From CAVXXB01 sp963765585 (GTDB lineage Bacteria; Calditrichota; Calditrichia; JAJRVZ01): a DNA stretch of 64,000 nucleotides. The stretch spans positions 1 to 64,000 of the forward strand of contig CAVXXB010000021.1 in the NCBI GenBank assembly GCA_963765585.1, in the 5' to 3' direction. The position numbers and the translations under genes were made by a program. Under the pieces are notes generated by a model, which had not been told where the DNA came from, made no database searches, and saw only the letters and a program-made list of their open reading frames with translations. Shown here in pieces: positions 18,498 to 28,295 of the stretch (positions within the stretch are counted from its first letter, which is position 1; the number at the start of each line of letters is the position of its first letter).

Positions 18498-19915
18498 TTA
18501 TTCTGCCGGCCAATACTCTATCAGATCTATCTGAGTGGAATGAGAGCCTCCGCCAAGGAGGTAATTGCAAAATAATGTCTCTAGTCCGACATCTTGTTTT
18601 ATTGTGTAATTTACTCCCTCCGCCAGGGCTACCCTGTAATTATAATTAACAATTCCTCCGGGAGAAGCTGGAAACATTACAACCAAGCCTGAAATTCCGT
18701 CAGGCATCGCGACGCGCAAGTGTTCAAATATTTTTGTTAAGGTGGAATATTGACCCCCGGATATTAAGACAATTGTGTTATTATATTGTTTGAGTCTGAC
18801 CAGGGATGTATCGCATATAAAAACAGGTGGTTGATTCAAATATTGGTAATCACCAGAAAAAATTGTCCGAATCGTAAAAGTACTGTCACTATTGGTCTCA
18901 ATGATTTCCCATAATTCTTCTCCGGTATGAATAGTAATATCGCATAAATTTGTTATTTGATAAAGCCACTTGCTACCGGTTTTTACCGGGAAATAGTATT
19001 CTACTTTGGTAATTATCAATTTGACATTTTGCACCCGGTCTGTTTTGGTACCAAACAGATTTGTGAGGCTAAGCGTAGTATCGATATTGGTATAATCATG
19101 ATTTTCATAATTGTTATCCCGATATGACAACGATACATTTGTCCCAGATGATGGGATAATATCGGATCCTGTTCTTTCATTCAACTGGCCGGAAATCGTG
19201 ATCGGTCTTGGTTTGACGGTGAAATAATGTTCAGCCTCAACATGAGAATAGGGGACCCGATAAGGTGATTCTCAAAGACAGTAAGGAGCAATGTGAAATC
19301 ACCCGACGTCTCTGGTTCTGAAAAGTATCTATCTTCTGATAAATTAAATGTTTGTATATCACCGGAAGGTGAGGAGGTAAAACCCATCCGATGGGTATAT
19401 GAATCCTGATCAGGATCGAATACATCAAATTTAACTTTAAATATATCCCCTGAATAGATTTCAGCCGGTATTACTTCAATTTTACGAATTATCGGTAAAT
19501 GATTGTTATTGCTGTCAGTTTCAACTGGATAAAGATCAAAATTTATTTGAGTTACGGAACTTGATGAGATATTGTAAAAAGCATTTCCATAATAAATAAG
19601 GCTCTCTTCATTAAAAAGTTCAACAGTGAATTTCCTATTATTGCCAATTGGTATCTGATCGATCTCTGCATAAAGCGTGCTGTCTGAAATTATAATATTG
19701 GATGTTTTGACCATTTCCTGGTTATTAAATCGATAAAATCCCTCCGCGATAAAATATCCGGATGTAATCAAAGATTCACCCATTAATCTATACCGATCAT
19801 ATTCAAATTTCACAGTTCAGTATTGCGGTGGAGTTAAAACCCCATCATCAATATTGCAGGCGAATTGCACTAAAAAATAAGCAAAAAGAAAGAATAATAC
19901 TCTCGTTTTATGCAT
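18498..19915 (-). CDS. Lipoprotein of unknown function, two frameshifts
   Basis: An ATG at 19915 opens a signal peptide with a lipobox-like end ('FAYFLVQFACNID'), followed by 'LTPPQY'. The frame then breaks near 19815 and continues 'KFEYDRYRLMGESLITSGYF'. The middle has an Ig-like stretch ('IRKIEVIPAEIYSGD', then 'VFDPDQDSYTHRMGF'). A second break near 19210 joins it to 'PITISGQLNERTGSD'. The C-terminal part, 'YFPVKTGSKWLYQITN', resembles beta-rich domains of secreted proteins. Total length is about 470 residues. It starts three bases after the stop of the beta-helix gene upstream, so they are surely one operon. I do not recognise the family. Confidence 0.65.
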
Positions 19916-19917
19916 TT

Positions 19918-21534
19918 TTACTCTCTATTTACTGGCTTAGCATTATAATCAACAATTGAGATTTTCTTGATTGAATCATCTTTAATAATTTGGTTATTTT
20001 CGACTGTCAGACTTTCGTCCTCGTAAATTTCACCATTATTCATCCGGTAAAAATGAATCCCTGAGAATTCCATACCATTGTAATTGGCTGGAGAATAGAA
20101 ATGGGCTTTTAAAGTCTTCTTTTGGTGATTCCCAAAATCAATGATATTGTTTATGATATGAGAAGATCCGATATCGAGGTTTGAAACTGCCTTGTGTCCC
20201 CAATAAATAATGCCATAATTGTCAGGATTGTTAATCCGGTTATTAACAATATTAAAATTCCTGGCATCGGACATTATGCCAACAACGCCTTCTTCACCAT
20301 TACAATTGACCAGATTATTCGATATGGTAATATTTTCGCTCTGTCTGCTATCATTTTCATAATCACCGGTTGCGACGATTATACCAATTTTATCATAGGA
20401 TTTTGAACTTGTCTTATTTATCCAATAACCCGGATATGGAAGCATTGAAATTTTATTACGGTCGACTACCGAGTTTTTCGATCCTAATAATTGGATTGCA
20501 GAACTAACAGCATGAACTGTATTTTTGTTCACAACAGAATTTCTAATATCATCACAGTATTTTCCTGTTCGCGCACCATACAGATGGATCGCGCCATCAA
20601 GATGAAGTCTTCCATCGGAAAGAAAGTTGGCGCCAAATCTATACATTTTGTTATCCGATACAACAACACTGTCATATGGTCCTTGAATAAAAACCGCATG
20701 GGCCGGATCATTCGAATCTGTGTTTAAATAGTTCCCCTCAAATTTTATGTTTTTATTATTCTGATAATGGTTTATGGAGAGAGCACGAAAATTCGATAAT
20801 TTATTGTTATCAAAAAGAATTCCATCGGTTATTGCATTTTTTATTCTGCTAAAATCAATATTTGAATTCAATATTTCGATATCAGCATAAAATACTGTGG
20901 AATCAGGCCGATAAAAATGTATTGAAGTTATGTAATTATGAATAGTGTCCGGATAATTGAAAATATTAAAATCACTATTAATAATTTTTACATTCCTGAG
21001 ACCATAGTTTTTTTCAGCATCATCAAAAGTCGGATAGATATCTTTGGTAAAAAACAACTGATTAATTGGCGCATCATCACTGCTGCTGCAATCGCTGTTA
21101 AAGGTACACGAATCGATTATCACTCTTGTATCATTGGGCGAATTTGGAAATAAGTATCCCTCGTTTTCAAAATAAAATTTGATACCACCATTTTTTTTGA
21201 AATTGAATGTACAATTTTTTAGAGTCACTCCTGTTTTATGTCTGATCCAAATATTTATATTTTCATATCCGGAGAGGGTCAAATTCTCAAGTAGAAATGT
21301 ATTACTAATTGATATGTCTCTGGAAAATAGAATATTTATGGTATTATCGCCTGTAACACTTATTCGTTTAGTTTGTGTATATTTAAAAGGTCCTTCTGTA
21401 TTAAAAACTATCCAATCATGAGTTCTAGCTGTTAATGTCTTATAAAATTCATCCTCATTTGGCGTGTAAAGATTGGATGCATTTAGTAATACGACACCAA
21501 AGGACAGAATCAGGAATTGGTAACATAATTTCAT
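19918..21534 (-). CDS. Secreted right-handed parallel beta-helix protein
   Basis: This 538-residue protein has a signal peptide ('FLILSFGVVLLNASNLY'). Many short repeats with stacked Asn/Ile patterns form a beta-helix: 'IIDSCTFNSDCSS', 'VKIINSDFNIF', 'SVVNKNTVHAVSSAIQLLGS' and 'NITISNNLVNCNGEEGVVGI'. The fold is that of pectate-lyase-like and alginate-lyase/epimerase-like proteins, which bind or cut acidic polysaccharides. I see no clear catalytic triad. Because it lies inside a polysaccharide locus, a role in modifying or trimming the exported polymer is plausible. It could equally be a structural or adhesive protein. Confidence 0.75.
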   Translation of the reverse strand: MKLCYQFLILSFGVVLLNASNLYTPNEDEFYKTLTARTHDWIVFNTEGPFKYTQTKRISVTGDNTINILFSRDISISNTFLLENLTLSGYENINIWIRHKTGVTLKNCTFNFKKNGGIKFYFENEGYLFPNSPNDTRVIIDSCTFNSDCSSSDDAPINQLFFTKDIYPTFDDAEKNYGLRNVKIINSDFNIFNYPDTIHNYITSIHFYRPDSTVFYADIEILNSNIDFSRIKNAITDGILFDNNKLSNFRALSINHYQNNKNIKFEGNYLNTDSNDPAHAVFIQGPYDSVVVSDNKMYRFGANFLSDGRLHLDGAIHLYGARTGKYCDDIRNSVVNKNTVHAVSSAIQLLGSKNSVVDRNKISMLPYPGYWINKTSSKSYDKIGIIVATGDYENDSRQSENITISNNLVNCNGEEGVVGIMSDARNFNIVNNRINNPDNYGIIYWGHKAVSNLDIGSSHIINNIIDFGNHQKKTLKAHFYSPANYNGMEFSGIHFYRMNNGEIYEDESLTVENNQIIKDDSIKKISIVDYNAKPVNRE

Positions 21535-21824
21535 TTTAAGCGACCTTTTTTAGTTAAGATAGTTATTGCGTTTGAAAATGTAAAGAAAGAATACATAAAT
21601 TGGCATTTTCCCGAAAGTAGCGCCGATTAATGAATTAAACCAAGTATATTGAGTGAAAATTCATATCTCCCAAATTCCGATTTTTGATAAAATAGGATGG
21701 AGATTAAACAAAATATTAGTTGCATTACATTTGTCCGAAAAATCTTCCGTAAATTATAGTTTTTAATTTAGTTATATATTTTTTAAATTTATCCTGTATA
21801 TTGAATTGTAATGACAGGTTTTAC
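21535..21824. promoter_or_regulatory. Divergent intergenic region
   Basis: These 290 AT-rich bases separate the minus-strand beta-helix gene from the plus-strand aminotransferase, so promoters for both directions must lie here or further upstream. The stretch around 21750-21790 is very AT-rich. I cannot name a specific promoter with confidence. Confidence 0.4.
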
Positions 21825-22976
21825 GTGCGAATACCTTTTCATAAATCTTATACCGATCAAACCGATATTGACAAGGTCATCCAGGCCATAAACAGCGGTT
21901 GGCTGACCATGGGCCCCATGACGCTCGAGTTTGAGGAGAAATTTAGAGAGGCCGTCAATGCAAAATATGCGGTGGCAGTGAATTCATGTACCGCGGCCAT
22001 GCATCTGGCCTTAAAAGCAATCGACCTGAAACCGAAGGATGAGGTAATTATTCCTGCTATGACGTTTACCGCCACGGGTGAGGTCGTCCGCTATTTTGAT
22101 GCCCATCCGGTTATTGTCGATGTGGATAATGTGCATCATAATATCACTCCTTCTGAAATTGAAAAACACCTGACAAAAAAAACGAAAGCTATTATCCCGG
22201 TTCATTTTGGCGGAAATCCGGCACCAATGACGGAAATAATGGATATTGCCGCAAAACACAATCTGAAAGTGATCGAGGATGCCGCGCATTGCTTCCCTAC
22301 GTTCTATAAGGACCGTCCCATTGGATCTATCGGTGATATAACCACATTTAGTTTTTATGCCACTAAGACCATTGCCTGCGGTGAAGGCGGAATGGCTACA
22401 ACCGAAAACAAAAAATATGCCGATGAAATGCGTATTTTGCGCTTACATGGCATTAGTAAAGATGCCTGGAAGCGTTATAGCAGTGAGGGATCCTGGTTTT
22501 ATGAGGTAGTTGATGCCGGATATAAGTACAATACTACTGATATTCAGGCTGGGCTTGGATTGGCACAATTGGCCAAAGCAAATGACATGTGGGAAAGAAG
22601 GGTTCATATTGCCAAATCATATGATCAGGGATTTAAAGATAATCCCTGTATTATTACGCCAATTGAATCACCCGGATGCCGATCATCATGGCATTTGTAT
22701 GTTATAAAACTGAAGATTGAAAAGTTACGTATTAACCGGAATGATTTTATCGAAGAATTATCAGAGAAAGGTATAAAAGCATCCCTGCATTTTATTCCGC
22801 TTTATCGTCATCCATATTACAAGAAAATGTACAAGATTCCATATGATCAAGATGCCGCGATCAGAATGGCTATTTGAGCGAATTATATCACTGCCGATCT
22901 TTCCGGGTATGACGGAAGCGCAGATTAATTATGTTATCGAAAATGTAAACTCAATTGCCAAAAAACATGCCAGATA
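21825..22976 (+). CDS. DegT/DnrJ/EryC1/StrS-type sugar aminotransferase, one frameshift
   Basis: This PLP enzyme transfers an amino group to a 4-keto nucleotide sugar. It starts with GTG at 21825 ('RIPFHKSYTDQTDIDKVIQA'); a TTG at 21801 is possible. Motifs are 'AVNSCTAAMHLALKAIDL', 'DEVIIPAMTFTATGEVVRY', 'IEDAAHCFP' (Asp contacts the PLP nitrogen) and 'DITTFSFYATKTIACGEGGM', with Lys forming the Schiff base. 'GYKYNTTDIQAGLGLAQL' follows. A frame break near 22855 separates 'IPYDQDAAIR' from the true end 'MTEAQINYVIENVNSIAKKH'. Restored length is about 384 residues. With the PGT and dehydratase that follow, it resembles the PglE step of bacillosamine-type sugar synthesis. Confidence 0.88.
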
Positions 22977-23583
22977 ATTTCTATTTCAGATATGGTAAGC
23001 GGTTGCTGGATCTTGTTATAAGCATTCTTGTTATGATTATACTTCTCCCCTTTATTAATTATAATAGCAATTTTGATAAAACTTGATGATGGTGGTCCGG
23101 TATTTTTTATTCAGAAACGAATCGGACAAAATTTCCAACCAATCAATTTTATCAAATTCCGGACGATGATAGAAAATGCAGATCAAAAAGGCTTGCAGGT
23201 TACTAAAAAGGCCGATCCACGCATTACTAATATCGGTAAATATTTACGACGGTTTAAACTGGATGAAATACCCCAGTTCCTTAATGTTATCCGGGGAGAT
23301 ATAAGTGTGGTCGGTCCCCGTCCGGAGGTTGAAAAATATGTAATGATATTCCGGGACGAGTATGAGGCGATTCTACGGGTAAAACCTGGAATAACTGATT
23401 TTGCAGCTTTATATTACAGAGATGAAGAGAGCCATTTTAAATAGTTATCAGGATACGAATCAAGCATATATTGAAAAAATAATGCCGGAAAAAATAGAAT
23501 TATATCATAAATATATAAAAGAAATATCCTTTTTGACGGATCTGAAAATTATCGCCGATACCGCCAGGAGTATGATTCAATGA
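22967..23583 (+). CDS. Small monotopic phosphoglycosyl transferase (PglC type), two frameshifts
   Basis: This enzyme transfers a phosphosugar from UDP-sugar to undecaprenyl phosphate, the first membrane step. The start 'FRYGKRLLDLVISILVMIIL' is the re-entrant membrane helix. After a break near 23055 it continues 'LIKLDDGGPVFFIQKRIGQ', 'NFIKFRTM' and 'FKLDEIPQFLNVIRGD', the last with the catalytic Asp-Glu pair. 'SVVGPRPEVEKYV' and 'VKPGITDFAALYYRDEES' follow. A second break near 23430 leads to 'TDLKIIADTARSM'. The total is about 205 residues, the length of stand-alone PglC-type enzymes. It overlaps the aminotransferase end and, by four bases, the next gene. It is the only intact monotopic PGT in the window. 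Confidence 0.88.
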
Positions 23584-25450
23584 ATGTGATAAAGCGAATG
23601 TTTGGTAATATTACACCCTCAAAAAGAACATTGTTTTTCGTTATTGCCGATGGATTTATTTTTGTATCTTCACTTTTAGTATCTTATATCCTAAAATTTG
23701 GTATCCGGGAGGAGGTAATTTCCTTTCCCTACGGCTATATACTCAATGCCATCCCTTTATTTCTGATTGTAAAATACATCGTATACTTCAAACTGCGTCT
23801 CTATCAACTCACCTGGCAATATGTGGGTTTGAACGATTTGTTCAATCTGTTAAAAGCAAATCTGATCAGTTCGGGAATTATTGTTATCATTTATTACACC
23901 GGATATGCTCATGTTCCGGGATGGTTACCAAAAAGCGTCATATTTGCTGATTTCTTTATTTCCTTTATTTTGGTTGGTTCACTACGGATTAGTAAACGTG
24001 TATTCATAGAAATTTTTAAGCCGGCAAGACTGCAAAAAGGCAAAAAGACATTGATCATCGGAGCGGGCAGTACGGGTGAGATGATTATGCGCGATATGCG
24101 CAAAAATAATTTTGAAGATTATCTACCGGTGGCGTTTCTGGACAGTGATCGTAGAAAGTGGAACACCTATCTTCATGATCGTCCGGTCCTGGGAGATATA
24201 AAACTGCTTGAAGATACAGTGCGGAAACTTGATATTCAGGCGGTAATGATCGCTGATCATGATCTCAGTCTGAAAGAAGTAAAAGAATTATACACAACGG
24301 CACGGCGGCTTGAATTGCAGGAAATTAAGATCGTGCCGAAGTTATATTCATTAACCAATGTGGATATAACCGTAAAGAAGTGGAAGATATTCATGTGGCG
24401 GACCTGATTAATCGTCAGGAAATCCAGGTTGAAACATTAAAAATTGCCCATTTTATTGAGAACAAAAAGGTGCTTGTAACAGGTGCTGCGGGCTCTATCG
24501 GGTCAGAGATAATCCGACAGATTATGCTTTTTAATCCGGAAATCATCATCATATTCGAGATAGATGAAACAGAAGTCTTTTATCTCGAAAAGGAAATTCA
24601 GGATCGATTCCCGGAGATGCTGACACGAACAATCTCCGTGATTGGTGATATCAGGGACAAAAATAAGGTTGATGCAGTATTTAAACGGTACAAACCGGAC
24701 ATTATATTTTCAGCCGCTGCATATAAACATGTGCCGTTGATGGAGTCAAATTCAGATGAGGCTGTAAAGGTAAATCTATTTGGCACATATAATCTTTGTT
24801 CCGCTGCCCATGAGTATAAGGTGGAAAAATTTATTAATATTTCCACCGATAAAGCGGTAAAACCACTGAGTATAATGGGACGTACAAAGCGAATTGGTGA
24901 ATATATTATACAGGCATATAATGATCTGAGTGATACCCAATATATTTCCGTAAGATTTGGAAATGTGCTGGGATCCCGGGGTAGTGTTATCCCAATTTTC
25001 CTTGAACAAATTCGTAAGGGTGGCCCCGTTACGATAACTCATCCGGATATGAAAAGATATTTTATGACTATTCCTGAGGCGGTTACCCTTGTTCTACAGG
25101 CTGCACTGCTTGGCAAAGGCGGCGAGGTGATGGTGCTGGATATGGGTGAGCCAATTATGATAAAACAGATCGCCGAAGAACTTATAAAGTTACACAACAT
25201 GGAGCCCGGTAAAGATATTGAAATAACTTATTCCGGAATCCGGCCAGGTGAAAAGATTTTTGAAGAAATTCTCACTGCTGAAGAGGGCACAAATAAAACA
25301 ACCCATGAACGGGTTTATGTAGCAAATTCTGTTACCAGATATAAATTGGATGACGTGAATCGTATATTAGCTGAGTTTAAATCCGCATTTGAGAGCGGCT
25401 GGGACAATGATCAAATTAAAGAAATAATATCCAAATCACTAAAAATATAA
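23580..25450 (+). CDS. Membrane NDP-sugar 4,6-dehydratase (PglF/WbpM/CapD type), one frameshift
   Basis: The N-terminal third has four membrane spans, then a Rossmann-like CoA-binding-3 domain ('KKTLIIGAGSTGEMIMRDMR'). A break near 24375 ('NVDITVK' to 'VEDIHVADLINRQ') joins the catalytic SDR domain. That domain has the NAD motif 'VLVTGAAGSIGSEIIRQIM', 'YKPDIIFSAAAYKHVPLMES', 'FINISTDKAVKPLSIMGRTK' and 'IRPGEKIFEEILTAEEG'. Restored length is about 623 residues, right for PglF/WbpM. It would make UDP-4-keto-6-deoxy sugar from UDP-GlcNAc, the substrate for the aminotransferase upstream. The frame break is probably a sequence error. Confidence 0.88.
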
Positions 25451-25832
25451 TATTTACAGTCAAAATTATACCGCCTGGATAATTCTCCTCTCGCAGAGAC
25501 GCAGAGTCGCAAACAAATAATTAGGAATTGGGAACTTGGAACTTGTGATTGGTACCTCGTAATTGCTAATTCTACAAATAATTCAATATTAACCATCACC
25601 CAAATAACTAATTCCCAGTTCTAAATCTCTAATTAAAAATTTCTGCGTCTCCGCAGCTCAGCATGAAACAGAGATCTGATCCGGTCATTCTAAACCCTGG
25701 CCTGTCACCAGGACAGGCTTGTTTCAGGGTGATGGAATTTAATCCAAATAAAATTTGAAAATAGATCAGATTATATTAAAATAGTAAGATTTGTCTATCA
25801 GAGAATACTATTCTTACAGTACTATATAGATT
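25451..25832. repeat. Degenerate inverted-repeat spacer
   Basis: No gene. The outer arms contain 'gagacgcag' (about 25494) and 'ctgcgtctc' (about 25647). Between them lie 'aattgggaacttggaacttg' and 'ctaattcccagttctaaatc' in roughly inverted order. A second motif at 25682-25735, 'ccaggacaggcttgtttcag', resembles the 'ctgaaacaagttcaggatga' text near 57480. Similar spacers lie at 30378-30609 and 57360-57532. Confidence 0.6.
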
Positions 25833-28295
25833 GTGTTGGGTATGTCAATTCAAATTGCTTCCGCCAGTTTGATAGTCTTTTTGTTATCCCTGCTTGTGTC
25901 CCTGCTGGTAACAAGACAGACAATCGGGATGGCTTCACGATTAAAAATCGGGTCTTTGCCGGATAACCGTAAAATACATGTGGGTTTTGTACCTAGCATG
26001 GGTGGAGTCGGTGTTTTTTTCGGTATCCTTCTTGGCTTACTCATATCTCTCCTCTGGAATGAACTTTTCTGGCAAAACACCTCTCTCCAATACATTGGAA
26101 TTTTTATTGGTGCCATATTGATGCTTATGACAGGCATCCTGGACGATTCCAAAGGTCTTTCAGCACAACAGAAATTTATCGCTCAAATACTTGCCGCCAG
26201 TATTGTAATTGCCTTTGGTTGTCGCCTGGAAACCGTTATTAATCCATTTGGAGCTCCGATTCAATTGGGGATTTTCTCAATTCCAATAACTTTTTTTTGG
26301 CTTATATGGGTAACCAATGCCATAAATCTTCTGGATGGTCTGGATGGTCTGGCAGGCGGCGTATCGATCATAGTGTTGTCCGTATTTTTAATTTTGTCCG
26401 CACAGCAATCCGATTATTTTGCCATGATAATATGCATATCGATGATAGGCGCCATCTTAGGGTTTCTTAGATATAATATTCATCCGGCAAAAATATTTAT
26501 GGGGGACACCGGATCTCTTTTTATAGGTTTTATGATTGCGGCATTATCCATCAAAGGAATGCAAAAATCTGATGGTAATGTGGTATTGTTGATCCCCTTG
26601 GTGGCGTTAGCGTTACCCCTGGGAGATTCTGCACTTGCTTTTGTCCGCAGATTAAATCGTGGACATCACCCATTTCATGCAGATAAAGACCACCTGCACC
26701 ATCGACTGATTTTACTGGGATTATCTCAAAAACAGGCGGTATCGATCATTTATCTGGTGTGTCTTCTCTATGGTTTTACAGCCTATATTATTGCCCGGGA
26801 AGACATGGTGTACGGCACGACTCTGCTGATGACGGTTTTTTTGATCGCCGTATTGGGCTTAATCAGACTTGGGTATCTGGAAGCGCAGAAGCATAAATCA
26901 TATCTCGGTGATCATGCTCTTATTCGTGTAAACCGCGAAAAAGCACCATTATTGATGAGGCGATTCTGGCATAAGTTTGTACTTTTTGCAACTGATTTAA
27001 TATCTCTGAATCTTGCGCTTGTGACAACCTATTGGTTTAGATTTTATTCCGGCTTTTATGATTCAATAAGTATTATGGCACCGGAGTTTTATTTGGGCTC
27101 AGCGGTATTTGTGGTATTATCGTTCTATTTTATCATACTGTTTTCTCTTAATGGTCTGTATAGCTTCAGTTGGGATATTTCAAGATTTGATTTACTTATG
27201 CAAGTGTTGAAGGTGATCCTATTCGGAACATTAATCCTTTATCTGATTACATTGGATCCGGAAAACATTTTTAGTCCATCCAGACTTACCATAGTATTTT
27301 ATACTATTATCCTGATGGTTTTTGTTAGTTTGGGCAGACTTATTCTTATATATATCGAAAAACATTTTTCAATTCTGGAGTATGCACCGCATAATACCCT
27401 GTTGATTGGTACAAGTCGCAATGCGCGGAAGATTGTACGGGATATCAATAAAAATCCACATTTACTGTATAATATTATTGGTGTGGTAGCAAAAGATAAA
27501 CCCGATAAGAATTTTGAATCTCTTAAATATCTTGGCAATTATAATACTATTCCGGATTTGATAAGAAAATATAGAATAGAAGAAATAATAATCGCCATTA
27601 ATGAAAGATCGCGGGATGAAATATTACGGATTGTGGCTTATGGCGAAAATATGCAGATCTCATTTAAGATTGTCCCACAAATGTATGATGTTATCTCCGG
27701 TCATAAGACCAGGAATATGATCGATCATCCACTTATAAAACTATTCCCCGATCAGATGCAACCATGGCAATGGCTGTTAAAACGGATGGCAGATCTACTG
27801 GTTGCTTCAATATCAATTATATTGTTGCTACCCATATTTATTCTGATATTTATTGGCCAAATGGCGACCGGAATATATCCATTTTTTAAAATTGAAAATA
27901 GAGTTGGCAAACAGGGAAAGATATTCGGTCAGTTATTACTTTATACCGGTAGCCAAAAATCTATTATAGGATCATTTTTATATAAATCATATATTTATAA
28001 ATTACCGCAATTGATTAATGTCATATTCGGATCCATGTCTCTGGTCGGACCAAGACCGGAAGATGAGAAAACAATTGCTGATTTACGAAAGCGAATTAAA
28101 TTTTTTAATCGTAGATTTTTAGTTCGCCCGGGTATTACCGGCTGGACACAAGTAAGGTTCCGCTATAGCGAGTCTCTGAAACAACTCAGAGAGCAATTTA
28201 AACAGGATATGTACTATTTGGAGAACATGTCGTTGTTGTTTGATATACAAATTATCGTAAGATCACTATTTCTACTATTTTTCCGTCGGACCTAA
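25833..28295 (+). CDS. Fusion: WecA-like polytopic PGT plus WbaP-like monotopic PGT module (second module degenerate)
   Basis: This protein has 820 residues from GTG 25833, or from ATG 25842. Residues about 1-345 form a complete MraY/WecA-family enzyme, which transfers a HexNAc-phosphate to polyprenyl phosphate. It has the Mg-binding 'GILDDSKGLSAQQKF', 'NAINLLDGLDGLAGG', 'IFMGDTGSLFIGF' and 'HPFHADKDHLHHRL'. Residues about 365-520 are four membrane spans and about 525-640 a Rossmann-like CoA-binding-3 domain ('NTLLIGTSRNARKIVRDINK'). Residues 645-820 are a WbaP-type domain with 'SLVGPRPEDEK' and 'RPGITGWTQVRFRYSES'. In this last domain the usual LDELPQ is 'IYKLPQ' (Tyr722-Lys723), so the Asp-Glu catalytic pair is gone. 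The usual KFRTM is also missing. The next gene begins at the base after the stop. Confidence 0.88.
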   Translation: MLGMSIQIASASLIVFLLSLLVSLLVTRQTIGMASRLKIGSLPDNRKIHVGFVPSMGGVGVFFGILLGLLISLLWNELFWQNTSLQYIGIFIGAILMLMTGILDDSKGLSAQQKFIAQILAASIVIAFGCRLETVINPFGAPIQLGIFSIPITFFWLIWVTNAINLLDGLDGLAGGVSIIVLSVFLILSAQQSDYFAMIICISMIGAILGFLRYNIHPAKIFMGDTGSLFIGFMIAALSIKGMQKSDGNVVLLIPLVALALPLGDSALAFVRRLNRGHHPFHADKDHLHHRLILLGLSQKQAVSIIYLVCLLYGFTAYIIAREDMVYGTTLLMTVFLIAVLGLIRLGYLEAQKHKSYLGDHALIRVNREKAPLLMRRFWHKFVLFATDLISLNLALVTTYWFRFYSGFYDSISIMAPEFYLGSAVFVVLSFYFIILFSLNGLYSFSWDISRFDLLMQVLKVILFGTLILYLITLDPENIFSPSRLTIVFYTIILMVFVSLGRLILIYIEKHFSILEYAPHNTLLIGTSRNARKIVRDINKNPHLLYNIIGVVAKDKPDKNFESLKYLGNYNTIPDLIRKYRIEEIIIAINERSRDEILRIVAYGENMQISFKIVPQMYDVISGHKTRNMIDHPLIKLFPDQMQPWQWLLKRMADLLVASISIILLLPIFILIFIGQMATGIYPFFKIENRVGKQGKIFGQLLLYTGSQKSIIGSFLYKSYIYKLPQLINVIFGSMSLVGPRPEDEKTIADLRKRIKFFNRRFLVRPGITGWTQVRFRYSESLKQLREQFKQDMYYLENMSLLFDIQIIVRSLFLLFFRRT

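Noticed and set aside
25451..25832. Possible CRISPR array or insertion sequence
   Set aside because: The repeated words are not evenly spaced or identical, no cas or transposase gene is near, and no terminal repeats with target duplication are visible.
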